Positions 7,958-16,386 of a stretch of DNA of 64,000 bases are shown here, one piece after another. This stretch comes from Acidithiobacillus montserratensis. Its GTDB lineage: Bacteria > Pseudomonadota > Gammaproteobacteria > Acidithiobacillales > Acidithiobacillaceae. The position numbers and the translations under genes were made by a program. How positions within the stretch are numbered: the first letter of the stretch is position 1; each line of letters begins with the position of its first letter. The stretch covers positions 1 through 64,000 of the forward strand of contig NZ_JABBOU010000051.1 of assembly GCF_018853465.1 (NCBI RefSeq), given 5' to 3'. Under the pieces are notes generated by a model. It made no database searches. It worked only from the letters and a program-made list of their open reading frames with translations, and had not been told where the DNA came from.

Positions 7958-10108
7958 ATGCCTGCTGAGATAGCCTGCCTGGAAGTAGCCATTCTGGGTC
8001 CCCTACCCCGAATATTTTCCTACGCCCTGCCCAGCATCACCGGTCCACTTCCTCCCGGGGTGCGGCTCCGCGTTCCTTTTGGCAAAACCAGCCGCGTGGG
8101 CATATTGCTGGGCTATGGCGACTGTCCGCCAGACATCCACTTAAAACCCATAGAGGCGGTCATCGATACCAAGCCTCTGCTTCCAGAAGTCCTGCAACAG
8201 CTGCTGCACTTTGGTGCCCGCTATTATCATCATCCGCTGGGCGATGTCTGGTCTGCAGCCTTACCTGCCCTGCTTCGCCAGGGGCGGTCATTACCCGAGG
8301 TTGCGCCACGCGTCTACCAGCTCTCCCGATCTGAACAGCTACCGCCCCGTCCCGGCAGTCGGCAAATGGCTCTGATCAGCCTGCTCAGCGCCCCCAAACC
8401 CATAGCTGAAATTCCGACCCCCTTACGGCCCATCCTCCAGCAGGCTCTCAAAAAAGGCTGGGTAGAAGCACGGACATTACCCACGCCCCAGATTTGTGCG
8501 CAGCCTGTGCCTTATGCCCTGAATTCCGAGCAATCCCAAGCCATCCTGCAGTTGCGCCAGAATCAGGGTTTCAGCTGCTGGCTGCTGGACGGGGTGACGG
8601 GCAGTGGCAAAACTGAAGTGTACTTCGAAACCATTCGCCCTCACCTGGAAGCTGGACAGCAGGTGCTCATCCTCGTCCCGGAAATTGGTCTGACCCCCCA
8701 ACTGCTCGCCCGCTGTCAAACCCGTTTTGGCAGCGCCGGCGTCGCCGCCCTGCATTCTGCCCAGAGCGATACAGAGCGCCTACGCATCTGGACCCGGGCT
8801 GCCACGGGGCAGTTGCAGCTCCTCATCGGCACCCGCTCCACCCTTTTTGTGCCCCTGCCGCGCCTGGCCTGCATCATTATCGACGAGGAACACGACCCTT
8901 CCTTCAAACAACATCAGGGCTGGCATTACTCCGCCAGAGATATGGCCATTCAGCGCGCCCGGCTTGAGCAAATTCCGGTTATTCTCGGCTCCGCCACTCC
9001 CTCCCTGGAAAGTCTCTACAATGTTCAGCAAGGCCGCTATCAGCTCCTCCAGCTCCGCCAGCGCGCCACCAAGGCGTCGCTTCCGGGCATAACGATTATC
9101 CCCCTGCGCCGCCAATATCTGCAGGGCGGTTTATCCAGCACCCTGCTCAGCGCCTGCCGGGATACCCTCGCAGCAGGCAACCAGGTGCTGCTTTTTTTGA
9201 ATCGCCGGGGTTATGCACCCGCCGTTCTCTGCCACGATTGCGGTCATGTTCTGCACTGCCCGCGTTGCAGTGCCGCTCTCACCTGGCATCGTCAACAGGA
9301 ACGCCTGCGCTGCCACCATTGCGGGCACGAATCCCGCTGGCCCGCAGACTGCCCGGAATGTCACAGCGCCGCCCTGGTTACCGCCGGACAGGGTACGGAG
9401 CAACTGGAGGAGGTCCTGTGCCAGCGCTTTACCAACACACCCGTCTGGCGTATTGATCGGGATGCGCTCCCCGGGCGAGAGGGATTTGCCCGGATACTGG
9501 AACAGATCCATCAAAACCAGCCGGCCATTCTGGTGGGTACTCAGATGCTCGCCAAGGGCCATCATTTCCCGGCGGTGACTCTGGTCGGCATCATCAATAC
9601 GGATCAGGGCCTGTTCAGCGCCGATTTCCGCGCTCCGGAGCGCCTACTGCAAACGGTCCTGCAAGTAGCAGGGAGAGCGGGACGCGAAGATCGACCCGGA
9701 CAAGTGCTGTTACAAACCCATCTGCCCCAGCATCCCCTGATCCAGAAACTGGCTTCTGGAGACTACCACGAAGCCGCCCAATTGCTCCTGCAGGAACGCA
9801 TCCAGGCGCGGCTCCCTCCTTACACTGCCCTGACCCTGCTCAGCGCCGAAGCCCATCAACGGCCCCCCATTGAACGCTTTCTCAAAGCGGCTCGTTACTG
9901 CGCGCCGGCATTTCTGCAGATCAGCGGCCCGCAACCGGCTCTGCTGGAAAAACGGGCCGGATTTGAACGCGCAGAACTGTGGGTAGAAGCGCCCACCCGT
10001 CAGGACATGCAAAAAGCCCTGAGAATCTGGTTACCACTCTGTCAAAAACTGCCGGAAGCGCGCAAGGTGCGCTGGTCGGTGGATGTCGATCCCCAATCCC
10101 TGCGTTAA
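7958..10108 (+). CDS. priA: Primosomal replication restart helicase PriA
   Basis: PriA is a 3'-5' superfamily-2 helicase that reloads the replisome at stalled forks. At 716 residues the length is normal. It has an N-terminal DNA-binding domain, Walker A in GVTGSGKTEVY near residue 212, a DEEHD box near 305, and a zinc module of eight cysteines (CHDCGH, CPRC, CHHCGH, CPEC) around residues 424-470 inside the helicase core, as in E. coli PriA. The C-terminal domain is intact. The ATG at 7958 lacks a strong ribosome site. It stands alone between ubiA and the VpsR-like gene. Confidence 0.96.
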   Translation: MPAEIACLEVAILGPLPRIFSYALPSITGPLPPGVRLRVPFGKTSRVGILLGYGDCPPDIHLKPIEAVIDTKPLLPEVLQQLLHFGARYYHHPLGDVWSAALPALLRQGRSLPEVAPRVYQLSRSEQLPPRPGSRQMALISLLSAPKPIAEIPTPLRPILQQALKKGWVEARTLPTPQICAQPVPYALNSEQSQAILQLRQNQGFSCWLLDGVTGSGKTEVYFETIRPHLEAGQQVLILVPEIGLTPQLLARCQTRFGSAGVAALHSAQSDTERLRIWTRAATGQLQLLIGTRSTLFVPLPRLACIIIDEEHDPSFKQHQGWHYSARDMAIQRARLEQIPVILGSATPSLESLYNVQQGRYQLLQLRQRATKASLPGITIIPLRRQYLQGGLSSTLLSACRDTLAAGNQVLLFLNRRGYAPAVLCHDCGHVLHCPRCSAALTWHRQQERLRCHHCGHESRWPADCPECHSAALVTAGQGTEQLEEVLCQRFTNTPVWRIDRDALPGREGFARILEQIHQNQPAILVGTQMLAKGHHFPAVTLVGIINTDQGLFSADFRAPERLLQTVLQVAGRAGREDRPGQVLLQTHLPQHPLIQKLASGDYHEAAQLLLQERIQARLPPYTALTLLSAEAHQRPPIERFLKAARYCAPAFLQISGPQPALLEKRAGFERAELWVEAPTRQDMQKALRIWLPLCQKLPEARKVRWSVDVDPQSLR

Positions 10109-10191
10109 GGAGGCCATTCCGGGGCCGCCATGGGTGTATTGGGAATTTGTGAAATCTATGCGACACTTGTAACAAATTCGAAGGAGTAGAC

Positions 10192-11580
10192 ATGCCCAAA
10201 AAAGCTGCGCTCAATGTCTCTGAACAATCTGTAGAACGCTCTGTCCTCTACGTTGGAGAAAAGGAAATCATCGCCAGTGCTGTGGACGTCCTCAAAGAAG
10301 AGGGATGGCATATTCTCTGCGTGCCCTCTCTGGCCGAACTTCCTCAATTTGCCATAAAAACCGGCGCCCTGGTCGGGGTCGTCGGCTTTGGCGAGAAAGA
10401 GTTTGTGGACCACGCCCATCGGGTTGAGTTGATGCTGGCCCAATCCCAGATGCTGAAATAGATCGCTCTGATTCCCCCCAGAGCCTCAGAGTTCCCGGCT
10501 TTTCGCCAGCTGATCGGCAGCGCCTTTTATGACTATCACACCTTGCCGGTGGATGCGCGCCGCCTTGCCATCACTCTTGGTCATGCCCTCGGCATGGCCG
10601 AAATCAGTGCTGATACCTTTACTAAAGATCACTGGGACCTTCATCGTCATCCCGAAAGCGAAATGGTCGGGGCCAGTGATCAGATGCAGAAAATCTACCA
10701 GGAAATCCGCAAGGTGGCGGGAGTGGAAGCGCCTGTCCTCATTACCGGAGAAAGTGGTACCGGCAAGGAACTCACCGCCCAGGCCATTCATGAACGCTCC
10801 GCCCGCAAGGATGGGCCTTTTGTCGCTGTCAACTGCGGCGCCCTGCCCACCAATCTGATTCAGTCTGAATTGTTCGGTCATGAGAAAGGATCTTTTACAG
10901 GTGCCCATGAACGTAAAATTGGCCGGATTGAATCAGCTGCCAACGGCACTCTTTTTCTGGATGAAATCGGCGACCTGCCCTTGGATCTGCAAACCAATCT
11001 GCTGCGTTTTCTCCAGGAAAAAACCATCCACCGGGTGGGTGCCCGTCAGGATATTGAAGTCAATGTCCGGGTACTGGCCGCGACTCACATCAATCTGGAA
11101 GCAGCTATCAAGGACGGACGCTTCCGCCAGGATCTCTACTATCGCCTTAATGTATTGCAGATCAAAATGCCGCCGCTGCGCGAGCGCATGGGTGATATCC
11201 CTTTGCTGGCGCAATACATTTTTACCCGTTTTTCTGATGAAAAAGCTCAGCGCGTCAAAGGCTTCAGTGAAGAGGCCCTGCATGCCATGAATCATTATGA
11301 CTGGCCGGGCAACATACGCGAACTCATCAATCGCGTCCGCCGCGCCATGGTGATGTGTGAAAAATTCCTGATTTCTCCCGTTGATCTGGGCCTGGAACGG
11401 CGTACCAACTCGCGTATGCAGGTCACCCTGAATGAAGCCCGCGATACGGCCGAGGCCAGCACCATTCGTGGCGCTCTGGCACAGAGCCGGGGCAGCGTCA
11501 GTAATGCGGCCCGACAACTGGGAATTTCGCGGGTGTCACTGTATCGCCTCATGGAAAAACACGGCATTTCCAAAAGCTGA
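10192..11580 (+). pseudogene. VpsR-like sigma-54 activator split by an in-frame TAG
   Basis: Reading from the ATG at 10192 (GAAGGAG ribosome site just upstream) gives 89 residues of a VpsR-type receiver-like domain, then TAG at 10459-10461. The same frame continues without another stop to 11580: residues after the stop (IALIPPRASEF, then FYDYHTLPVD) are the expected VpsR-family continuation, followed by an AAA+ sigma-54 activator domain (GESGTGKE Walker A, GSFTGA in place of the usual GAFTGA, FLDEIGDLP Walker B) and a Fis-type helix-turn-helix (ARQLGISRVSLYRLM). Full length would be 462 residues. A TGG-to-TAG change is plausible because family members carry Trp there. A TTG at 10543 could start a truncated 345-residue activator. 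VpsR-like proteins control biofilm and exopolysaccharide in relatives. Confidence 0.8.
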
Positions 11581-11682
11581 GCGCCTAACAAACTGATCGG
11601 CCAACGAACTTGCGCGGGGCTTGGTATATGCTATTCTTGAAAACAGCCAGTTGGGCTATTTTTGATTATTTTGGGGTGTGAA

Positions 11683-11886
11683 ATGGCGGTTGGTACAGTG
11701 AAGTGGTTCAATGACAGCAAGGGATTTGGGTTCATTACACCGGAAGATGGCAAGGAAGATGTGTTCGTACACCACTCCGCCATCGAAGGTACGGGTTTCA
11801 AGACCCTGGCCGAAGGTGAACGGGTCAATTTTGAAGTAACGCGTGGTCCTAAAGGTCTGCAAGCCGAGAAGGTGCGTCGGGCCTGA
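11683..11886 (+). CDS. Cold-shock domain protein (CspA family)
   Basis: This 67-residue single OB-fold protein has the RNP1 motif [11 protein letters not shown] and the RNP2 motif DVFVHHSAI. Such proteins bind single-stranded nucleic acid and melt RNA secondary structure. The ATG at 11683 follows GGGGTGTGAA; upstream in-frame TTG extension is not conserved. A GC hairpin lies 9 bp after the stop. It faces the DEAD-box helicase gene, another cold-associated RNA-remodelling factor, tail to tail. Confidence 0.95.
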   Translation: MAVGTVKWFNDSKGFGFITPEDGKEDVFVHHSAIEGTGFKTLAEGERVNFEVTRGPKGLQAEKVRRA

Positions 11887-11894
11887 TGGTTTCA

Positions 11895-11915
11895 GCGGGT
11901 GGGCCAGCCACCCGC
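11895..11915 (+). terminator. Hairpin after the cold-shock gene
   Basis: An 8-bp perfect stem (GCGGGTGG with CCACCCGC) closes a 5-nt loop 9 bp after the csp stop. The downstream sequence is TTCCCC and then TAATGTTT, so the U-tract is poor; it could act as a weak bidirectional terminator between csp and the convergent helicase gene. Confidence 0.5.
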
Positions 11916-12010
11916 TTCCCCTAATGTTTCCATCTACAAAAGTTCTACGGGAAGCTTGTGGCCTCCCGATTCTCTGGTCTGTTCCATCCCAGGCCCGGAA
12001 ACCTTGATAA

Positions 12011-13879
12011 TTAACGTTCTCTGCCAGGCTTCTTGCGTTTTCCGGCTGTGCTGCTGCAGGTTTTTCCCTCAGTTTTGCCTGATTTTGCCGTCACCGACAA
12101 AATTTTTCGCGGAGCTTTAGCCGCTTCATCGGTACGGGCGCGTGCTGTTGTGGAGCGTTTGGGTGCAGCTGACTTTTCCCTGCCTGCTTCCTGGGGCGCA
12201 ATCTGCAAAGGGCGACCAGCTACCCAGACTTTTTGCAAATGTTGCAAGGCCGCCGCCGGGGTATCTGCGGGCAACTCCAAGGTGCTGTAATCCCCATGGA
12301 TTTCAACCTTGCGGATATGACGACTGGGAATACCCGCCTCATTGGCAATGGCACCGACAATATTCTTGATCTGGGCACCGTGGTCTTCGCCCACATCCAG
12401 CCGAAAGCGGCGCATGGGGAGATCATCGCCCAGGGGCTTGCGGGGCGTACGGTTGGCACCGCGATCATTGCGAACCGGCCTTTCGTTGTCGCCCTGCCGT
12501 CGCCCGGATGCAGGCCGTCCGCTGCCGCTGGATTCCGTACGCATGGGGCGAGTCGGTTCTTCCACCGGAATCAGTGGCCGCTCCTTTTGGACCATGTAGG
12601 CCAGTGCCGCTGCAATTTCACTGAGTCCCACATCATGTTCCTGCTGGAAATCCGCGATGAGCGATTCAAAAACCGACAGGTCTTCCGCATTGATGACTTC
12701 GGATAACTGATCCTTGAACTGGGTCATGCGCCGATCCGCCACATCGGCGATACTGGGCAACTGCATGGCAGTGATGGTCTGTCCCGTCGCTCTTTCGATG
12801 GCGCGGAGCAAATGCCTTTCGCGGGGCGCGACAAACAAAATGGCATCGCCGGTCCGGCCGGCCCGCCCGGTCCGCCCGATCCGATGCACATAGGCTTCGG
12901 TATCGTTGGGAATATCATAATTGATGACGTGGGTGATGCGCTCCACATCCAGCCCCCGCGCAGCCACATCCGTGGCGATGACAATATCCAGAGCCCCGGA
13001 TTTCAGCCGTTCGATGGTTTGCTCACGCAAGGCCTGGCTCAAATCACCATTCAAGGCACCGCAGGCATATCCCCGGGCTTCCAGACGTTCGGCCAGTTCC
13101 ACCGTGGCGGTTTTGGTGCGTACAAACACAATCCAGGCATTACTGTCTTCCACTTCCAGAATCCGGGTCAGGGCATCGAGCTTGTGAGTGCCGCTGACTT
13201 GCCAGTAGCGCTGGCGAATGGTCGCTACCGTCGTGGTGGCAGACTTGATGCGAATTTCCAGAGGATCCTTGAGATAGGTCTTGGCAATGCGCCGGATAGC
13301 CTCGGGCATAGTCGCCGAGAACAGGGCCACCTGCCGGCCATCGGGGGTATGCTGAAGAATATCTTCCACGGCATCGATGAAACCCATCCGCAGCATTTCA
13401 TCGGCTTCATCCAGCACCACCGCCTGCAACTGGTCCAAATGCAGGGTCTTGCGGCGCAGATGATCCTGAATGCGTCCGGGCGTTCCCACCACCACATGCA
13501 CACCACGCTGTAATTGCTTCAGCTGCAGACCCATGGACTGCCCGCCATAAATAGGCAGCACATGGAAGCCGGGCAGGAATTTGGCATAGCTCTGCATGGC
13601 CTCGGCTACCTGAATGGCCAGTTCACGGGTAGGAGCCAGTACCAGCAATTGCGGCACGCGCAGACTGATATCCACCCGACTGAGCAAGGGTAAGGCAAAA
13701 GCGGCCGTCTTGCCCGTACCCGTCTGGGCCAGACCAATGACATCCCGCCCTTCCAGCAAGGGGGGGATGCTCTGTGCCTGGATCGGGGAGGGCTGTTCGT
13801 AGCCGATCTCCGCCACTGCCTTCTGCAGGGGTTCGGCGAGCGCAAAATCAATAAAACGGAGATCAGACTGTTGAGACAT
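12011..13879 (-). CDS. deaD: DEAD-box ATP-dependent RNA helicase (DeaD/CsdA type)
   Basis: The 622-residue cytoplasmic helicase has the Q motif followed by AQTGTGKT (Walker A, about residue 50), DEADEML (about 155), SATMP, ARGLD and HRIGRTGRAGR. A DbpA/CsdA-type RNA-binding domain sits at about residues 490-565 (MRRFRLDVGEDHGAQIKN onward), followed by a basic low-complexity tail. This layout matches CsdA/DeaD, which helps ribosome assembly and mRNA turnover at low temperature. I use the ATG at 13879; a GTG two codons upstream is also open. It converges on the cold-shock gene with about 120 bp between. Confidence 0.93.
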   Translation of the reverse strand: MSQQSDLRFIDFALAEPLQKAVAEIGYEQPSPIQAQSIPPLLEGRDVIGLAQTGTGKTAAFALPLLSRVDISLRVPQLLVLAPTRELAIQVAEAMQSYAKFLPGFHVLPIYGGQSMGLQLKQLQRGVHVVVGTPGRIQDHLRRKTLHLDQLQAVVLDEADEMLRMGFIDAVEDILQHTPDGRQVALFSATMPEAIRRIAKTYLKDPLEIRIKSATTTVATIRQRYWQVSGTHKLDALTRILEVEDSNAWIVFVRTKTATVELAERLEARGYACGALNGDLSQALREQTIERLKSGALDIVIATDVAARGLDVERITHVINYDIPNDTEAYVHRIGRTGRAGRTGDAILFVAPRERHLLRAIERATGQTITAMQLPSIADVADRRMTQFKDQLSEVINAEDLSVFESLIADFQQEHDVGLSEIAAALAYMVQKERPLIPVEEPTRPMRTESSGSGRPASGRRQGDNERPVRNDRGANRTPRKPLGDDLPMRRFRLDVGEDHGAQIKNIVGAIANEAGIPSRHIRKVEIHGDYSTLELPADTPAAALQHLQKVWVAGRPLQIAPQEAGREKSAAPKRSTTARARTDEAAKAPRKILSVTAKSGKTEGKTCSSTAGKRKKPGRER

Positions 13880-13943
13880 GGACACACCTGGACAAAGAAT
13901 TCAGGGTCGGAACTATACGCCAATTATCGCGAATTTGCAGCGT

Positions 13944-14564
13944 TTAATTGTCCAGTACCGCGTTCAAAGCCGACTGAATAGCCTGATCGGCTCCAGGGCC
14001 AAAGGGCGTCTTTTCTGCAACAAAGGTATCGCTAAAGGCATATTCATAATGTACGTCCTGCAGACCCAGACTGCCAAAAATGCGGGTTTCCCAGGAATGA
14101 TCATCGGCATGGGCAATCAGGGTAGGCCATTGATCCGGTTCGGGACATTCGAGAATAGGACCGAAAAAAATAGCTCCCGGTTTGTTTTTCAGACGCATGG
14201 CACAACTCCCGGGAGTACGACCGGACATCGGCAGAAAATCGATGGTTCGGGTCAGCCGCAGTTTGCTGTCCAAGGGTATATCGATGGAAGCCTGCAGATA
14301 ATGGCCTTCCGCCGGCTGGGCGACCAGCTTGCAACCCGCCTGCTGCCAGAGAGAGACATCCTGAGCACCGAAATGACTCGGCAAAAACAAGACTTGGAGG
14401 GGGGCCAAAGCCGCCAGTTCCGCCTGCAAGGTGGTGCTGTAAGCCGGAGCATTGACCAGAATGCCTCCGGCATCCTTGTCCGCAATAAAAAATACGGCGG
14501 GCCGGGTTTCTCCACCCTCCACATGATAAATATCCCGGTCGAAGAAACTGCATACCTTTTGCAT
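13944..14564 (-). CDS. Metallo-beta-lactamase-fold protein lacking the metal motif
   Basis: The 206-residue protein follows the layout of small MBL-fold hydrolases: an early strand pair (VFFIADKDAGGILVNAP), a helix-preceding loop, and an SGRTPGSCAMRL segment equivalent to the TPGHTPGS loop. However, where the family has HxHxDH, this protein reads LPSHFGAQDVSLW, so most zinc ligands are absent. It may be a catalytically dead or differently active member. A good ribosome site (GGAGCAGAGT) precedes the ATG. It is divergent from the CaCA exchanger gene. Assignment to the fold is by motif spacing only and should be regarded as moderate. Confidence 0.55.
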   Translation of the reverse strand: MQKVCSFFDRDIYHVEGGETRPAVFFIADKDAGGILVNAPAYSTTLQAELAALAPLQVLFLPSHFGAQDVSLWQQAGCKLVAQPAEGHYLQASIDIPLDSKLRLTRTIDFLPMSGRTPGSCAMRLKNKPGAIFFGPILECPEPDQWPTLIAHADDHSWETRIFGSLGLQDVHYEYAFSDTFVAEKTPFGPGADQAIQSALNAVLDN

Positions 14565-14627
14565 ACTCTGCTCCTGTCATCCGCCATTCCCCACGATGGC
14601 GGCAGTATATCATTATCCCCGCTGCCG

Positions 14628-14655
14628 TTGTGCTTCATTCCGGCTGTGGCATAAT
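14628..14655 (+). promoter_or_regulatory. Promoter candidate placing the start site at the ATG
   Basis: A CATAAT -10 element (14650-14655) ends 6 nt before the ATG at 14662, with a weak TTGTGC -35-like hexamer 16 bp upstream. Transcription would begin at or next to the start codon, suggesting a leaderless mRNA; no Shine-Dalgarno sequence is visible. Confidence 0.35.
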
Positions 14656-14661
14656 CTCTTT

Positions 14662-15669
14662 ATGAATATACTCTTGCTGATTGCGGCCCTGATCATTATC
14701 CTCGCCGGCGCCGAGGCGTTTACCAATGCCCTGGAACACCTCGGTGACCGTATGGGCATTTCCGAAGGCGTCACCGGCTCGATATTTGCCGCTGTCGGCA
14801 CCGCCCTCCCCGAAGCCATGGTTCCTATTGTCGCCGTTTTTGCTGCCGCTTCCGGCAAGCCCGCCCATCTCGGCGAAGAAGTGGGTGTTGGCGCCATTCT
14901 CGGGGCACCCATGATGTTATCCACGCTGACCATGTTTTTGATGGCGGTATTTGTTTCCCCGCAACGGGGATGGGGCGGTACCCTGCAACCGGAATCCAGC
15001 GGTTTACGGCGTGATTTGAGCTGGTTTCTGGCTGCCTTTGGCATTTCCTGCATCGCCTTGTTTGTGCCCCACCAGATCACCCTGGCCCGGGTCAGCATCG
15101 CCCTGATCTTGATTGTACTGTACTTTTTGTATGTGTTGAGCACCCTGCGGGCGTCTGCAGCCTTAGTTGCCGAAGGTCATGGTACTGAGGCCGGACATGC
15201 CCTGTACCTCAGCAAAACCGGATTACCTGTACAAATGCCGGTCATTTTGCTGCAGTTGATGATCGGTTTGGGCATGATTGTTTTTGGGGCCAGCTTGTTT
15301 GTGGATGGCATAGAGGGGATGTCCAGTTGGCTCGGTATTTCCGCCCTGATCCTGTCACTGCTGGTGGTCCCCATTGCTACCGAGCTGCCGGAAAAAATCA
15401 ACAGCATTCTCTGGATACGCCGTGGCAAAGACACCCTGGCCTTTGGCAACATTACCGGTGCTCTGGTGTTTCAGGGCAGCCTCCTGCCCGCCATTGGCGT
15501 TTTATTGACACCCTGGAATCCTTCTTTTGCTGTGCTGCTGGGGGCCGGACTGACTTTGCTGGCGGGCGGCTATACCTTCTTGCTGGTGATGCGCGGAGTG
15601 ACCCTGCGCCCCTACCATTTCGTAGTCAATGGGTTTTGCTATGCGACGTATTTCCTGACCTTGACTTAA
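14662..15669 (+). CDS. CaCA-family cation exchanger (sodium/calcium exchanger-like)
   Basis: This 335-residue inner-membrane protein has two homologous halves, each with about five hydrophobic helices, as in YrbG-type calcium/cation antiporters. The alpha-repeat signatures are seen as GSIFAAVGTALPEAMV near residue 40 and LVVPIATELPEKIN near residue 240, each with the conserved Glu. It exchanges Na+ or H+ for Ca2+ or another cation; the ion is not predictable here. I choose the ATG at 14662; an upstream frame extension lacks hydrophobic character. It ends 57 bp before tRNA-Arg. Confidence 0.85.
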   Translation: MNILLLIAALIIILAGAEAFTNALEHLGDRMGISEGVTGSIFAAVGTALPEAMVPIVAVFAAASGKPAHLGEEVGVGAILGAPMMLSTLTMFLMAVFVSPQRGWGGTLQPESSGLRRDLSWFLAAFGISCIALFVPHQITLARVSIALILIVLYFLYVLSTLRASAALVAEGHGTEAGHALYLSKTGLPVQMPVILLQLMIGLGMIVFGASLFVDGIEGMSSWLGISALILSLLVVPIATELPEKINSILWIRRGKDTLAFGNITGALVFQGSLLPAIGVLLTPWNPSFAVLLGAGLTLLAGGYTFLLVMRGVTLRPYHFVVNGFCYATYFLTLT

Positions 15670-15726
15670 AAACAAGATTGCTGGGGCTCGCACCGAAACC
15701 CCAGCTTTTGCTAGACTATCTTCCAT

Positions 15727-15802
15727 GCCCCGGTAGCTCAGTGGATAGAGCAACCGCCTCCTAAGCGGTAGGTCAACGGTTCGATTCCGTTCCGGGGCAC
15801 CA
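15727..15802 (+). tRNA. tRNA-Arg (anticodon CCU)
   Basis: A 76-nt cloverleaf: acceptor GCCCCGG pairs with CCGGGGC, D-stem GCTC/GAGC, anticodon stem ACCGC/GCGGT with loop CTCCTAA (anticodon CCT at 15760-15762), T-stem AACGG/CCGTT with loop TTCGATT, and an encoded CCA. The composition changes from GC-rich to AT-rich immediately downstream, so this gene probably marks the left edge of the island. No second copy of its 3' end was seen in the window. Confidence 0.97.
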
Positions 15803-15854
15803 ATTGCGAAGCACTCAGTGATTAATCCAATTGCAGCACAAGGTAAACACAGTA

Positions 15855-16379
15855 ATGCCAGCAAATACTCCACAAATTCGTAAAGCCGCTATTGAAGATG
15901 CTCCAGCCATTGCACGAGTCCACGTCACGAGCTGGCAAAAAGCTTATGCTCATCTTTTTCCCTCAAAATATTTAGAACAAATATCCGTATGGGAAAAGAC
16001 AGAAATGTGGGAGAAATCAATAGAACAAGATGTAGCTCATACTTTGGTCGCAAGATATAATAAACAGATAATTGGGTTCATCTCTATCGGTCCTGAACGT
16101 CATATAAACAATTCCTCATCAAATCTCGAAGTATGGGCTTTCTACGTTCTGCCAGAGCACTGGTCTACTTGGGTAGGGCAATCCCTCTGGAAGGAAGCGC
16201 AAAAAATATTGGTTGCACAGGGTACCCCAAAAATTAGCCTTTGGGTTTTCGACAACAATCCGCGTGCAAAACGATTTTATGAAGCTGCAGGCTGTACACC
16301 AGAACTCAACAGCGTACAGCAATTTGAGCTGGATGGAGTTATATTAGAAGAAATCCGTTATACCCAGCATCTGGATTAG
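15855..16379 (+). CDS. GNAT-family N-acetyltransferase
   Basis: This 174-residue cytoplasmic protein has the GNAT layout: IRKAAIEDAPAIARVHVTSW at the N-terminus, a central AFYVLPEHW strand and an FDNNPRAKRFYEAAGC motif for acetyl-CoA binding and the terminal helix. The acceptor substrate is unknown. The ATG at 15855 is preferred over a TTG 24 bp upstream. It is the first AT-rich gene after tRNA-Arg and converges on the phosphoesterase gene, with only 7 bp between the two stop codons. Confidence 0.85.
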   Translation: MPANTPQIRKAAIEDAPAIARVHVTSWQKAYAHLFPSKYLEQISVWEKTEMWEKSIEQDVAHTLVARYNKQIIGFISIGPERHINNSSSNLEVWAFYVLPEHWSTWVGQSLWKEAQKILVAQGTPKISLWVFDNNPRAKRFYEAAGCTPELNSVQQFELDGVILEEIRYTQHLD

Positions 16380-16386
16380 CCATCCC

